Below are positions 18,028 to 26,266 of a stretch of DNA of 64,000 bases, in pieces. The stretch covers positions 1,240,001-1,304,000 of the forward strand of contig NZ_CP117268.1 in NCBI RefSeq assembly GCF_007000325.2. Reading direction: 5' to 3'. A model generated the notes under the pieces. It was not told where the DNA came from and searched no databases. It saw nothing but the letters and a program-made list of their open reading frames with translations. This stretch comes from Rhizobium rhododendri. Its GTDB lineage: Bacteria; Pseudomonadota; Alphaproteobacteria; Rhizobiales; Rhizobiaceae. The position numbers and the translations under genes were made by a program. Positions within the stretch are counted from its first letter, which is position 1; the number at the start of each line of letters is the position of its first letter.

Positions 18028-18768
18028 TTGTTGGACATTGCAGCTGAATCATTGCTTAATAATTTCGAGCGCATCCGAATAATTAATTTGACCGATCGAA
18101 CTGACCGCCGGAGGGATACTGAAATCCAGTTACGCCGAATCGGAGTGCGTGTTGATGGCGATCGGGTAGCGTTTCATGCAGCTATTAGGCCATCGTGCAA
18201 CGGCGGGTTTCCAAGTGTTGGGGCATACGGATGCTTCCTAAGTCATCGTGAAGTTCTTAGAGATGCGGTGGATCAGGGTGTATCAAGCGTTCTGATTTTC
18301 GAAGATGATTTAAATTTCTCCACAGATTACGGATCGAAAATCCCTGCGTGTATGACTGCACTTTCACATAAAGATTGGTCGTTATTCTATGGTGGTCACG
18401 GCGACATTTCTTATCCATCAGATGTCAAAGAGGCTGTATTCCGCGTCGATCCGTCTGACTGGGTTCTCGGGGCGCATTTCATAGCGCTGAACGGTGTTGC
18501 TCTCAAACAAATCAGTGCATATCTTGATCACTGTTTAGAGTGGATAGCGAGGGACTTTGCTACAGCGCCTCATGGAATAGATTCGGCATACGGTCGTTTT
18601 CGGAGGGAATATCCAGAATTGTTGGCATTCGCCGCTTCGCCCGTTCTTGGCTATCAGCGATCTTCTAGGAGCGATATTTCGACAAAGGCACTTGAGAAGA
18701 ACGTGGTAGGCAGAGTTTTCTATAAGCTAGCTCGTGATGTCAGGCGCTCACTATCACCAAATTTATAG
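18028..18768 (+). CDS. Family 25 glycosyltransferase (LPS type)
   Basis: It encodes 246 residues. TTG 18028 (or TTG 18031) is the start, with AAGGAAGG about 8 bases upstream; no ATG fits. The GT25 motifs are RIRIINLTDRTDRRRDTEIQ at the N-terminus, GAYGCFLSHREVLRDAVDQG, VLIFEDDLNF (the ExD motif) and a late DSAYGRF. Such enzymes transfer galactose or glucose to lipopolysaccharide or capsule cores in the cytoplasm. It is oriented opposite to its neighbour GT2 and followed by IS debris, so it looks like a separate transcription unit. Confidence 0.87.
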   Translation: MLDIAAESLLNNFERIRIINLTDRTDRRRDTEIQLRRIGVRVDGDRVAFHAAIRPSCNGGFPSVGAYGCFLSHREVLRDAVDQGVSSVLIFEDDLNFSTDYGSKIPACMTALSHKDWSLFYGGHGDISYPSDVKEAVFRVDPSDWVLGAHFIALNGVALKQISAYLDHCLEWIARDFATAPHGIDSAYGRFRREYPELLAFAASPVLGYQRSSRSDISTKALEKNVVGRVFYKLARDVRRSLSPNL

Positions 18769-19057
18769 GCTTGTGAATTGAACTAAACCACTGATTGCGG
18801 GGAATTGCGGCTTACCTTAAGGAGAATTCCCCCGACTGAGAGTGAGCGAGACGAGAGGCCCACGACTTTGCGGGGTTTTCGGTGTAGATTTACTGTCGAT
18901 TGGGACTTCTGTTTTGCCCGCTTCGGCATAAAGTATGTTCGGATGTTGACGAGCGGCTCTGCGACGTCGGCAACAGAAGTGGCTCGGGAAATTTGCACAG
19001 TGGGATAAGTTGAGTTTGTGCCTGACTTCGGCTTAGATGCCTGGAACAGGAGATATC
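18769..19057. mobile_element. IS end region without gene
   Basis: The second half (18975-19037) shares GGCTCGGGAAAT and TGACTTCGGCTTAGATG with 11125-11190 and leads directly into the IS3-type orfA. I see no gene in the first half. Confidence 0.4.
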
Positions 19058-19233
19058 ATGACAAGACGTCCGCGCCGGAATCACAGCCCGGCTTTAAAGG
19101 CGAAGGTGGCACTTGCCGCCACCCGGGGTGAGCAGACGCTGGTGGAGTTGCCCCAGCAGTTTGATGTGCACGCCAATCAAATCAAGCAATGGAAAGACCA
19201 ACTCCTTGAGGAGGCAACAGGAATTTTTGGCGT
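19058..19233 (+). pseudogene. IS3-family OrfA, truncated by IS701 insertion
   Basis: It starts at ATG 19058 with GGAACAGGAG upstream and reads MTRRPRRNHSPALKAKVALA, then VELPQQFDVHANQIKQWKDQ and LLEEATGIFG. This is the N-terminal helix-turn-helix of an IS3/IS407-type OrfA. The frame is cut at 19233, exactly at the TTAG in front of the IS701 end. OrfB is absent. Confidence 0.7.
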
Positions 19234-19555
19234 TAGTATTACAGTTGCGTTTGATATCGTGTTTTGTAATGTGATGTCATTGTGGCAGCCTGGTGGCTTC
19301 GTCGCCAGGTGACCAAGCGAGGATGTAACGAACTCTGATCGGCGGCGGTAGCAATAGACGCATAATCAGATAGCGGATCTCTGCGACGGTTGGCAGTAGC
19401 GCGAGTGCCCTGGTCAGGCGTAGATTGGAGGATTTAGACTCCTTTCGTTGGTAAGCGTCCGGCGGACGGATTTTGCTGATTGAGCAGATCAGGCGATGAT
19501 CTGGCATTAGAACCAGCATTAATGCTGACATTAATTCCAGATCAAAGAGGTTAGC

Positions 19556-19918
19556 ATGGCTCGGATTGAGGTCATTTCCGGCGTTGAGCGCCGGCGGCGA
19601 TGGTCGCGCGAGGCGAAGCTGAGGATTTTAGCAGAGGCGGCTGGGGCTGGCGTCCGGATTGGCGATGTGGCGCGCCGCCATGATATTTATCCGGCGCAGA
19701 TCCGGCTGTGGCGGCAGACATTTGGCCACGTCAGCACGCCCGCCACGTTCCTTCCGGTGAAGATGGTTGAGGAAATGCGCTCTGAGCAGGCACCTGTGAC
19801 GTTCCCGGCGTCGGTCGCGGTCGAGATCTTGTTGCGAAATGGCCGGAGCTTGAAGGTCTCCGCTGACCTTGATGGAAGGTTACTGTCGGCATTGATCGTC
19901 TGCGTGGAGGCGGCATGA
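19556..19918 (+). CDS. tnpA: IS66 accessory protein TnpA, third element
   Basis: It encodes 120 residues. The DNA-binding half reads VERRRRWSREAKLRILAEAA, then IGDVARRHDIYPAQIRLWRQ; the C-terminal half has FPASVAVEILLRNGRSLKVS and a final SALI segment. The ribosome site is AAGAGG, 8 bases before ATG. It overlaps the tnpB start by four bases (ATGA). The frame is intact and begins 105 bases inside the left inverted repeat. Confidence 0.88.
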   Translation: MARIEVISGVERRRRWSREAKLRILAEAAGAGVRIGDVARRHDIYPAQIRLWRQTFGHVSTPATFLPVKMVEEMRSEQAPVTFPASVAVEILLRNGRSLKVSADLDGRLLSALIVCVEAA

Positions 19919-19937
19919 TCGGGCCGTCCGGAAATAA

Positions 19938-21701
19938 AGCGGGCGTCCTGGCAGCCGCGACGTGCGGTTCCACCTGGGCGATCTCGGGATAAATGTAATC
20001 GTCGAGAAGCCTATCGACCAGCTCAATGATACTGAGCTTTGTCTTGATCTGCTGAGGAGAGGATTTTGGGTTCATGGTGGTAAGCGTCTGGATTTTGCCG
20101 CCCTTGAAGCGAACGTGAAGCTTGGTGGTTCCTTCCGCTGGCAACTTTAGGAGAGTAACATCCTCAATGATGTGGGCCAGCAATCGCTTGCGTTCGCGGC
20201 ATGGGGTATCCGGATCCTTCCAGAGCTGGTTGAAGTCGGCCGTCATCGCGACTAACCGTTCGTGGACAGCTTTATCAAGGATGAATTGATCGTGCTCTCG
20301 ACCACGTTCGCGTTCTTCGCGGGCACTGGCCAGCGTGCGAAGCTTCTCGTTCCATTCACCTTCGAGCGTGTCGGCGACGAGGCGGTTACTAGGATCGACA
20401 AGCATGAAGCGGCGCTGAGCGAGCTCGGCTTCCGTTTGGGCGCGTTCGATGGCGCGACAGCGCAGCCGGTCTGCTTCTTCATGGCGGGCTTGGATCTCCT
20501 TGCGGACTTCGAGAGCGAGCTCGACGGCCGCCGGCGTCATCTGCTCGGCAATCAGCATACCGATGGCTTCATCGACGGGAGGCCCGGCGATCGACTGACA
20601 CATAGGCTCCCCACGATAAATACGGGCACGATTGCAAATGTACCAGGCTTCCTGCCGGCCACGCCGCGCCGCATAGCGAACCCTAAGATGGCTGCCGCAC
20701 TGCCCACACACGGCTCGGCCTTGCAGCAGTGCCGGTCCCTCCCTTGGGATTGAAGCTCGTGCCGCTTCAAATCCACAGCCATTCGCCTTGAGGATCTTCA
20801 GATTCTCCTGATGTCGCTCCCAGCTGATATAGCCGGGATGAGCATCGGGAATGCAGGCCGGCCAGTCATCAATGTCGCGCGCACGCAGAGTCTTTTTGCC
20901 GTCGATGGTGCGTCGAAACTGTCGTCGGCCATAGGTATAGGCGCCAGCGTAGCGCGGATTGTTCAGGACACGCATCGCCGTCGATGCGGTCAGCGGCCGA
21001 AACAGCGTGCCGCCGTTGTGTAGGCGCGATGGAAACAATAGTCCCTCATTGCGAAAGACCTTGACGGTCTGGGAGGCGGACCCGAGGCGAGAGAACATCT
21101 CAAAGAAATGAATGATCGTTTCTCTGACTTGCGTGTCTGGATCAAGAGTCACATTGCCGAAATGGTCATAGACCAGCCCGGTCGGCAGGAGGCAACGAAA
21201 CTCGCCGCGCCGCACCTTATTGAGAATGCCGCCGCGTAGCCGGGCTTTGATCACATGCAGCTCGGCCTCACTCATTGTTCCCTTCAGGCCGAGCAGGAGC
21301 CGGTCGTTGAAACTTGCCGGATCATAGACGCCGTCCTCGTCGAGGATCAGGGTGTCGGCAAGGGCGCAGATCTCCAACAGACGTTGCCAGTCGGCATTGT
21401 TGCGCGCCAGACGGGAGACTTCCAGGCCCATGACGATCCCGGCATGCCCCATGCCGACATCGCTGACCAGCCGCTGAAACCCTTCGCGCCACGCCGCCGA
21501 TGCACCGGACTCTCCTTGATCGTTGTCGATGACGATAACCTGCTCGTCGCGCCAGCCGAGGGCGACAGCGCGTCCCCGAAGCGCATATTGCCGCCTGGCG
21601 CTCTCGACGTTCTCAACGACTTGCCGCATTGAAGACTGGCGGATGTACAGGTAGGCGCCGCGTTCGAGGTGATGAGGCTGGACTTTGAGGTGTACATTCA
21701 T
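19938..21701 (-). pseudogene. Large serine recombinase, C-terminus truncated
   Basis: It starts at ATG 21701 with GGAG 7 bases upstream; the TGA of the preceding small gene overlaps the ATG. The N-terminal resolvase domain has AYLYIRQSSMRQVVENVESA (the catalytic Ser in RQSS), then VSRLARNNADW and FNDRLLLGLKGTMSEAELH. The recombinase domain has NNPRYAGAYTYGRRQF. The zinc ribbon has GRAVCGQCGSHLRVRY and RGEPMC, and a long coiled coil follows. After VDRLLDDYIYPEIAQ the expected LNxRGxRP is missing; GTARRGCQDARF is readable one frame over, then IS66 begins. About 580 residues remain. The catalytic part is complete, but the C-terminal DNA-contact part is lost, so activity is doubtful. Confidence 0.8.
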
Positions 21702-21979
21702 GGTGATCTCCGATCGTTGATGCTCATTGCGATTGTCGCAAGGACGTGAACAACGGCGCTGTGCCCGCCGTGCAGCGGCCAAGCAATTGACGATGGGTAA
21801 AGCTGCTCTCGCGGGGTGCTTGCTGTTGCTGTCAGCGCCTGAGCCCATCCCCACATGCCCCGACGCAGAAAGAGCATCAGACCGCTACGGGCCATAAGCG
21901 GCAGCGCTGCGCCGAAAGCAGCCTGGCGCAATACCTCGTACTGGGACGCGATGGTCGACGGTTGGATCAGGCATGCCAC
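21698..21979 (-). CDS. Small conserved partner of the serine recombinase
   Basis: It encodes about 93 residues from GTG 21979: VACLIQPSTIASQYEVLRQA, then LPLMARSGLMLFLRRGMWGW and a C-terminal VVHVLATIAMSINDRRSP. Its TGA overlaps the recombinase ATG by four bases, so the two are translationally coupled. I remember similar small proteins (QYExLRxAAL, ARxGLxLFLRRGMWGWA) between an HTH gene and a recombinase gene in other alphaproteobacteria. Function unknown; a recombination directionality or regulatory role is only a guess. Confidence 0.6.
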   Translation of the reverse strand: MACLIQPSTIASQYEVLRQAAFGAALPLMARSGLMLFLRRGMWGWAQALTATASTPREQLYPSSIAWPLHGGHSAVVHVLATIAMSINDRRSP

Positions 21980-21993
21980 CGCCGCGGCAGTGT

Positions 21994-22455
21994 TTACCTG
22001 CTGCTTTTTTTTAGAACCCGCTCGATCGATCTGGGATGAAGCTCGATATCGAGTTCCTGGCGGAGCAGCTTGGCCAGTTCCCGGGCGCGAACGGGTTCTC
22101 CTGGGCCAAGCTGCGCCTGCAGAAATGCCAGGACTTTGTCGTCGATCTTGTGGGGACGGCGGGGGCCCGGCTTTGTCGGCACCAATCCCGCAATCCCGGC
22201 CATGTCGAAGTTCACCTTGGCCTGGTAGTAGGTTGGCCTGGAAACACCGTACTCGTCGGAGGCCTCCGTCACCGAAACCTTGTCGATGGAGACGCGACGC
22301 AGCATCTCGTATTTGACCTGCACGGCGTCGTGCGGATCGAAGAACTCGCTGCCCCGAAATTTTGGATCGCGCACCTTCTCGGGGGTGGGATTGAACGTGC
22401 CCTCTTCGATGAGGACATCCGTCTTTGTGCGCTTGCTGTCGTACTTCGCAGACAT
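21994..22455 (-). CDS. Helix-turn-helix protein of the recombinase cassette
   Basis: It encodes 153 residues from ATG 22455 (an upstream ATG at 22473 adds six). The central part VSIDKVSVTEASDEYGVSRP with TYYQAKVNFDMAGIAGLVPT is a homeodomain-like helix-turn-helix. A second winged part follows: KVLAFLQAQLGPGEPVRARE and LRQELDIELHPRSIERVL, as in IS630/IS481-type DNA-binding domains. It lies 14 bases upstream of the small gene and the recombinase in one minus-strand operon. It probably regulates or assists the recombinase (inference). Confidence 0.7.
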   Translation of the reverse strand: MSAKYDSKRTKTDVLIEEGTFNPTPEKVRDPKFRGSEFFDPHDAVQVKYEMLRRVSIDKVSVTEASDEYGVSRPTYYQAKVNFDMAGIAGLVPTKPGPRRPHKIDDKVLAFLQAQLGPGEPVRARELAKLLRQELDIELHPRSIERVLKKSSR

Positions 22456-22649
22456 CAATGGCTCCGAGGACACGAAGCGGCGTTAGAGTAATTCTAATTA
22501 TGACGCATTTTACTACCTCGTCAAGCTGATGCGTATGGTCTATTTGACGAAATGACTCGTAATTGCAGGCATATCCTCTCATAAAAGCGACCTCTTGCGG
22601 CATAATCCACTTTACAAATGCGGCATATTTATCCTTACACTTCTGCACG
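22456..22649. other. Upstream region of the HTH-recombinase operon
   Basis: Short AT-rich gap that should contain the operon promoter. No gene or clear repeat was seen. Confidence 0.35.
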
Positions 22650-22910
22650 TCAGCGCGGCCCCAATTTGCTCGAAAGGCGCTTCACCAGAGTGGCCAACTC
22701 CATTAAGTCGACCACCCGCAAGAGCGATCGTCCGTTGCTCATGACGACCTCAGGATCCAAGCTTACAAGATCAGTCCATTGCGGAGGAACCGACCAAACA
22801 GTGGCGTCCTCGGTCTGCAGCAAAAGGCGTTCACCATGCCGGTTGTAGCGCTTGCCGACGCACGGCAATTGTCGTGGGAATAAAGGATGAAACGGATGTG
22901 TAACCCGCAC
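22650..22910 (-). CDS. DUF5372-like small protein of the recombinase cassette
   Basis: It encodes about 86 residues from GTG 22910: VRVTHPFHPLFPRQLPCVGK, then LLQTEDATVWSVPPQWTDLV and VVMSNGRSLLRVVDLMELA. The motif VTHPFHPLxGR followed by a W and a GRSxxRVxDLxELA block is, as far as I recall, the DUF5372 family, found with serine recombinases of this type. The open frame extends upstream, but that part overlaps IS66 tnpB sequence. It is the most upstream cassette gene on the minus strand, 195 bases from the HTH gene. Confidence 0.55.
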   Translation of the reverse strand: MRVTHPFHPLFPRQLPCVGKRYNRHGERLLLQTEDATVWSVPPQWTDLVSLDPEVVMSNGRSLLRVVDLMELATLVKRLSSKLGPR

Positions 22911-23172
22911 TAACTGCGTATCTGCGTTGGCAGTGGCTGCATTCTGTTGTGAGGTACAAGAGGTTGGAGCGCGGATATTTTCCCTGGCCAACGGCAAAGG
23001 AGGGGGTTGCGCACCTGACGCAGGCTCAGTTGTCGATGCTCGTTGAAGGGATCGACTGGCGTCGACCAGCATGGACTTCCGCTCCCGGCCGGGTGGGCTG
23101 AACGACTGATTTTGCAGAGAAATCTAGCCGAAATACTGGCGCTTGAAGCCCAAATCGGCTAGGCTTCTGGGC

Positions 23173-24747
23173 ATGGAAACAATGCCGCTGAACAGTCAGG
23201 ATGAGTTGTCTGCATTGCGCGCGCTCGTCGCTGAGCAAGCGGCGAAACTTGAGCAGCGCGAAGCTGAGGTCGGCAAGCGCGACTCCATCATTAGCCTTTT
23301 GCGGGCGCAGCTGGAGCTTCTCCGCCACCGGCAGCATGGCGCTTCCTCGGAAAAGATTGATCGGAAGATCGAGCAATTCGAGCTGATGTTGGAGGAGATC
23401 GAGGCCTCCCGCGCCGAGGCTGAGGCCCGCGCTGGGAAGACGCCTTTACCGGTCTCGGACGAGGTACCGAGTAAGCCGAAGCGCAAACCGCTACCCGATG
23501 GCCTTCCAACCGAAGAGTTGGTCTATCCGGCCCCCTGCAATTGCCCCACCTGTGGTGGCACATCGTTCCTGAAGGCCGCCGACAAGGTGGTCCAGGTAAT
23601 GGAGCACGTACCGGCGTCTGTGAAGATTGTTCGCCACGTCGAAAAGCGCATGATTTGCAAGGGCTGCGATACGACGGTAGCAGGTATTATGCCGACCTTG
23701 CCGATTGAGCGAGGTAAGCCCGGACCGGGGTTGCTCGCCCATATCATGGTGGCCAAGTTCGACGATCATATTCCGCTTTACCGTCTATCCGAGATGTATG
23801 ACCGTCTGGGGATAGACATCTCCCGATCCGTCATGGCGGACTGGGTAGGTCGTGTGTCCGCTCTGCTTTCGCCTCTCATCTCACTGATCAAAGCCCATGT
23901 CGCCGCGGTCGACCGGATACATTCGGACGATACTCCGGTCGATGTTCTCGACCCTGGCCGAGGCAAGACAAAAACCGGCAGGGTATGGGTCTATGTCTTC
24001 GATGGCCGCGGCTATCAAGACCCGAACCCTGGGGCAATCGCCTATTACTACAGCCCCGACCGTAAGGGCACGCATCCGGCCGACCATCTCGCCACCTTCA
24101 GCGGCGTTATGCATGCGGATGGCTATGGTGGCTACAAGAAGCTTTACGGCAACCAAATTATCGAGGCGGCCTGCATGGCGCACGTGCGTCGCAAGTTCCA
24201 CGACGTCATCAAGCTCAAACCTTCACCGATCGCCGACGAGGCGCTGTCGCGCATCGGCGCGCTCTACGATATCGAGCATCGCATTCGTGGCATGCCTCCT
24301 GACGAGCGACGCGCATTGCGCCAGGAACATGCCAACCCCATTCTGAATGACCTGAAGCTTTGGATCGAGGCTACGCTCTCGACGATACCGCAGAAACAGA
24401 AGCTGGCTGAAGCGATGCGATACGCGCTGTCACGGTGGGCTGCATTGCGCGTCTACATCGATGATGGTCGCGTTGAGATCGACAACAATATAGCTGAGCG
24501 CGCCATGCGTCCGCTTGGAATTGGCAGGAAAAATTGGTTATTCGCCGGCTCGGATAAGGGCGGCGAGCGCATCGCCAATATCCTCACGATTATCGAAACG
24601 GTCAAGCTCCATGGCCACAATCCCGAGATCTATCTGACCGACGTCCTCACCCGGATCCAGGATCACCCCAAGGATCGCCTTGAGGAATTGCTGCCATGGA
24701 ACTGGACGCCGGTAGAAACCCAGCAAGGCGCCATCCACCAAGCCTAA
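23173..24747 (+). CDS. tnpC: IS66 transposase TnpC, apparently intact
   Basis: It encodes about 524 residues from ATG 23173 (ATG 23182 also possible). Order: coiled coil (LRALVAEQAAKLEQREAEVG), the IS66 linker, zinc finger (APCNCPTCGGTSFL, then KRMICKGCDTTVA), the HTH-like KFDDHIPLYRLSEMYDRLGI, DDE core with DRIHSDDTPVDVLDPG and MHADGYGGYKKL, and C-terminal VEIDNNIAERAMRPLGIGRK with LLPWNW. The length is normal. It is the only undamaged tnpC in the window, so it might still act in trans on other IS66 ends here. Its own tnpB is disrupted. Confidence 0.88.
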   Translation: METMPLNSQDELSALRALVAEQAAKLEQREAEVGKRDSIISLLRAQLELLRHRQHGASSEKIDRKIEQFELMLEEIEASRAEAEARAGKTPLPVSDEVPSKPKRKPLPDGLPTEELVYPAPCNCPTCGGTSFLKAADKVVQVMEHVPASVKIVRHVEKRMICKGCDTTVAGIMPTLPIERGKPGPGLLAHIMVAKFDDHIPLYRLSEMYDRLGIDISRSVMADWVGRVSALLSPLISLIKAHVAAVDRIHSDDTPVDVLDPGRGKTKTGRVWVYVFDGRGYQDPNPGAIAYYYSPDRKGTHPADHLATFSGVMHADGYGGYKKLYGNQIIEAACMAHVRRKFHDVIKLKPSPIADEALSRIGALYDIEHRIRGMPPDERRALRQEHANPILNDLKLWIEATLSTIPQKQKLAEAMRYALSRWAALRVYIDDGRVEIDNNIAERAMRPLGIGRKNWLFAGSDKGGERIANILTIIETVKLHGHNPEIYLTDVLTRIQDHPKDRLEELLPWNWTPVETQQGAIHQA

Positions 24748-24895
24748 ACTACCCGCCGCCTTCACTCAAAAATGCGTTCGCCGAACGCTTACTTTCGTTC
24801 GGTTTGCCAGTAGTCACGCGGCGTAGATCAGCGCCGAGCTTGGCGAGGAAAGCTGCGGCAGCCATGACGAGCGTCATGTGCCGTTTTTTGTTCGC

Positions 24896-25139
24896 TTTGT
24901 CTTTATCCAATCCGGTTGAAGCACAACAAGCGTCCCATGATTCTCTTCGGTGTGCGGTCTATCCATTTCCGCCACCACTATTCGGGGCTTTTCGCTTCAT
25001 ATCCAGGGGCCGATGCAGTGTATTAAACGCGGTCTTCGATCCGCATCCAACTGTCTCGCATTCGTCCGTCCCGGTCCGGTCGCTTCACCTCATGGACATT
25101 GAGGACTTTATCCGCGAACGAACTTCAAAAAAACGGTTC
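24896..25139. other. Unassigned stretch between IS701 remnant and IS110
   Basis: No open frame with recognisable content and no repeat shared with the rest of the window. It may be old flanking DNA of the polysaccharide island. Confidence 0.3.
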
Positions 25140-26172
25140 TAAAAGGCTTTACCGCTCGGCACGGCTTGGAAATGATCTTCCCTCTTCCAAAGCCCAAGCA
25201 ACAGCACGGCCAATTTGCGTGCCACTGCCGTTCGCGCCCGCTTTGGGCCCAATCGTTTTGCCAACTTCAACCCCCAGCTTCGCAAGGTCGACGGCGCGGC
25301 ACCGTTGTCGGGAGACAACCCGCTGCCTCATATAGATAGTGCCGCAACATATCGCCGCCCTGTTTGGAGATCGAGCCTGTCACATCTCGATCGCCCGACT
25401 GGTACCTTTTTGGTGTCAGGCCAACGTAAGAACCGATGGATCGGCTTTTTCCAAAACGTCGCGGATCCTCCACCGTCGCCACGAAGGCTAGGGAGCTCAG
25501 CGGTCCGACGCCAGGCACCGACATCAGATGCCAGTACGGCTTCGATGCGGCCGTTATTTGCCGCACCTTCTTATCCAGGCCGGCCAATTCCACCTCAACC
25601 CATGCAAGCGTATCAAGAAGTGCCGCAATCCCGATATAAAGAGCATCATGTCGGTTGCAGGAAGATCGCACCTCCTCATCGAACCGTTTACCTCCGGCTC
25701 GAGCCGAAATCTTGATGCCGAACGGCCGCAGCAGCCCACGAACTTGTCCATAAAGCTGGCGCTTGACGTTGACGAGGTGCTCACGCGCGCCCAACAAAGC
25801 CTTTAGCCGATGACTTTCCATGGTCTTCACATGTACCGCAGAATACCAGCCGCTCGCCAACATCTCGGCAAGTGCCTGCGCGTCCGCCTTGTCAGTCTTC
25901 TCAGGCCGCGCCTTCAGGGCATCGGCCGCCCGCCGCGCATCCATGCAGATGATAGGAAAGCCAAGATCCTTCAGTTCATGGTAGAGCCAGGGCGTTAGCG
26001 ACCCTGTCTCAAGCCCGACCTTCACCAGATGGTCGTTCCATCTCTTCAGTCGCTCGGAAATCATCGACGGCTGCGTATCCGCGCTCCCGCGCCACACCAC
26101 TCGGCGATCTTGATCCATAACGCAAATGTGTGTGCTCTTGAGGCTGACGTCCAATCCAACGTAATATTGCAT
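25140..26172 (-). pseudogene. IS110-family transposase with late frameshift
   Basis: The N-terminal DEDD domain is complete: MQYYVGLDVSLKSTHICVMD, then VGLETGSLTPWLYHEL, DARRAADALKARPEKTDKAD and QALAEMLASGWY. The C-terminal Tnp_20 domain has HLMSVPGVGPLSSLAFVATV and RFGKSRSIGSYVGLTPKRYQ, then ISKQGGDMLRHYLYEAA. After YEAA the frame shifts near 25290. The expected end LRSWGLKLAKRLGPKRARTA and VARKLAVLLLGLWK is readable in the next frame to TAG at 25140. Only the last 50 or so residues are affected, including the conserved Ser region border. It is probably inactive. Confidence 0.8.
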
Positions 26173-26266
26173 CGCTGCTCTCCTAAGGTCTTCGACAAAC
26201 CAAGGCGGAGGTCCTCATCAGCCGAGGGGAGCAGCAACCTCATGAATGGGATGTATTAGACAATCG

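Larger units (their letters stand above)
19915..23101 (+). pseudogene. tnpB: IS66 tnpB split by the recombinase cassette
   Basis: The first seven codons (MIGPSGN, 19915-19935) are intact. The frame then meets foreign sequence. The C-terminal 49 codons resume at 22952 as RYKRLERGYFPWPTAKEGVA, then LTQAQLSMLVEGIDWRRPAW, with TGA at 23099-23101. About 57 codons of a normal 115-residue TnpB are absent, so the cassette replaced rather than simply interrupted this stretch. Confidence 0.75.
19451..24792 (+). mobile_element. IS66 element carrying a serine-recombinase cassette
   Basis: The left inverted repeat GTAAGCGTCCGGCGGACGG at 19451 matches the right repeat, which reads GTAAGCGTTCGGCGAACG inward from 24792. 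The 8-bp flanks are TTTCGTTG (19443-19450) and TTTCGTTC (24793-24800), a target duplication with one mismatch, and the target lies inside IS701 copy B. Gene order is tnpA, tnpB (split), cassette, tnpB end, tnpC. Length is about 5.3 kb against about 2.5 kb for an empty IS66. Confidence 0.8.
19237..24895 (-). mobile_element. IS701 copy B, interrupted by IS66
   Basis: The left part 19237-19450 starts with TATTACAGTTGCGTTT after TTAG and carries the element end plus the 3' end of the transposase region. The right part 24793-24895 continues the same reading (TTTCGTTCGGTTTGCCAG, GCGCCGAGCTTGGCGAGG) up to GTGCCG, where homology stops. Without the IS66 insert the two parts join as in copy A (positions 1-120). 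The rest of the transposase is missing. Confidence 0.75.

Noticed and set aside
21980..22648. Upstream extension of the small recombinase-partner frame
   Set aside because: This part overlaps the HTH gene in another frame; only the last 93 codons match the recurring small protein.
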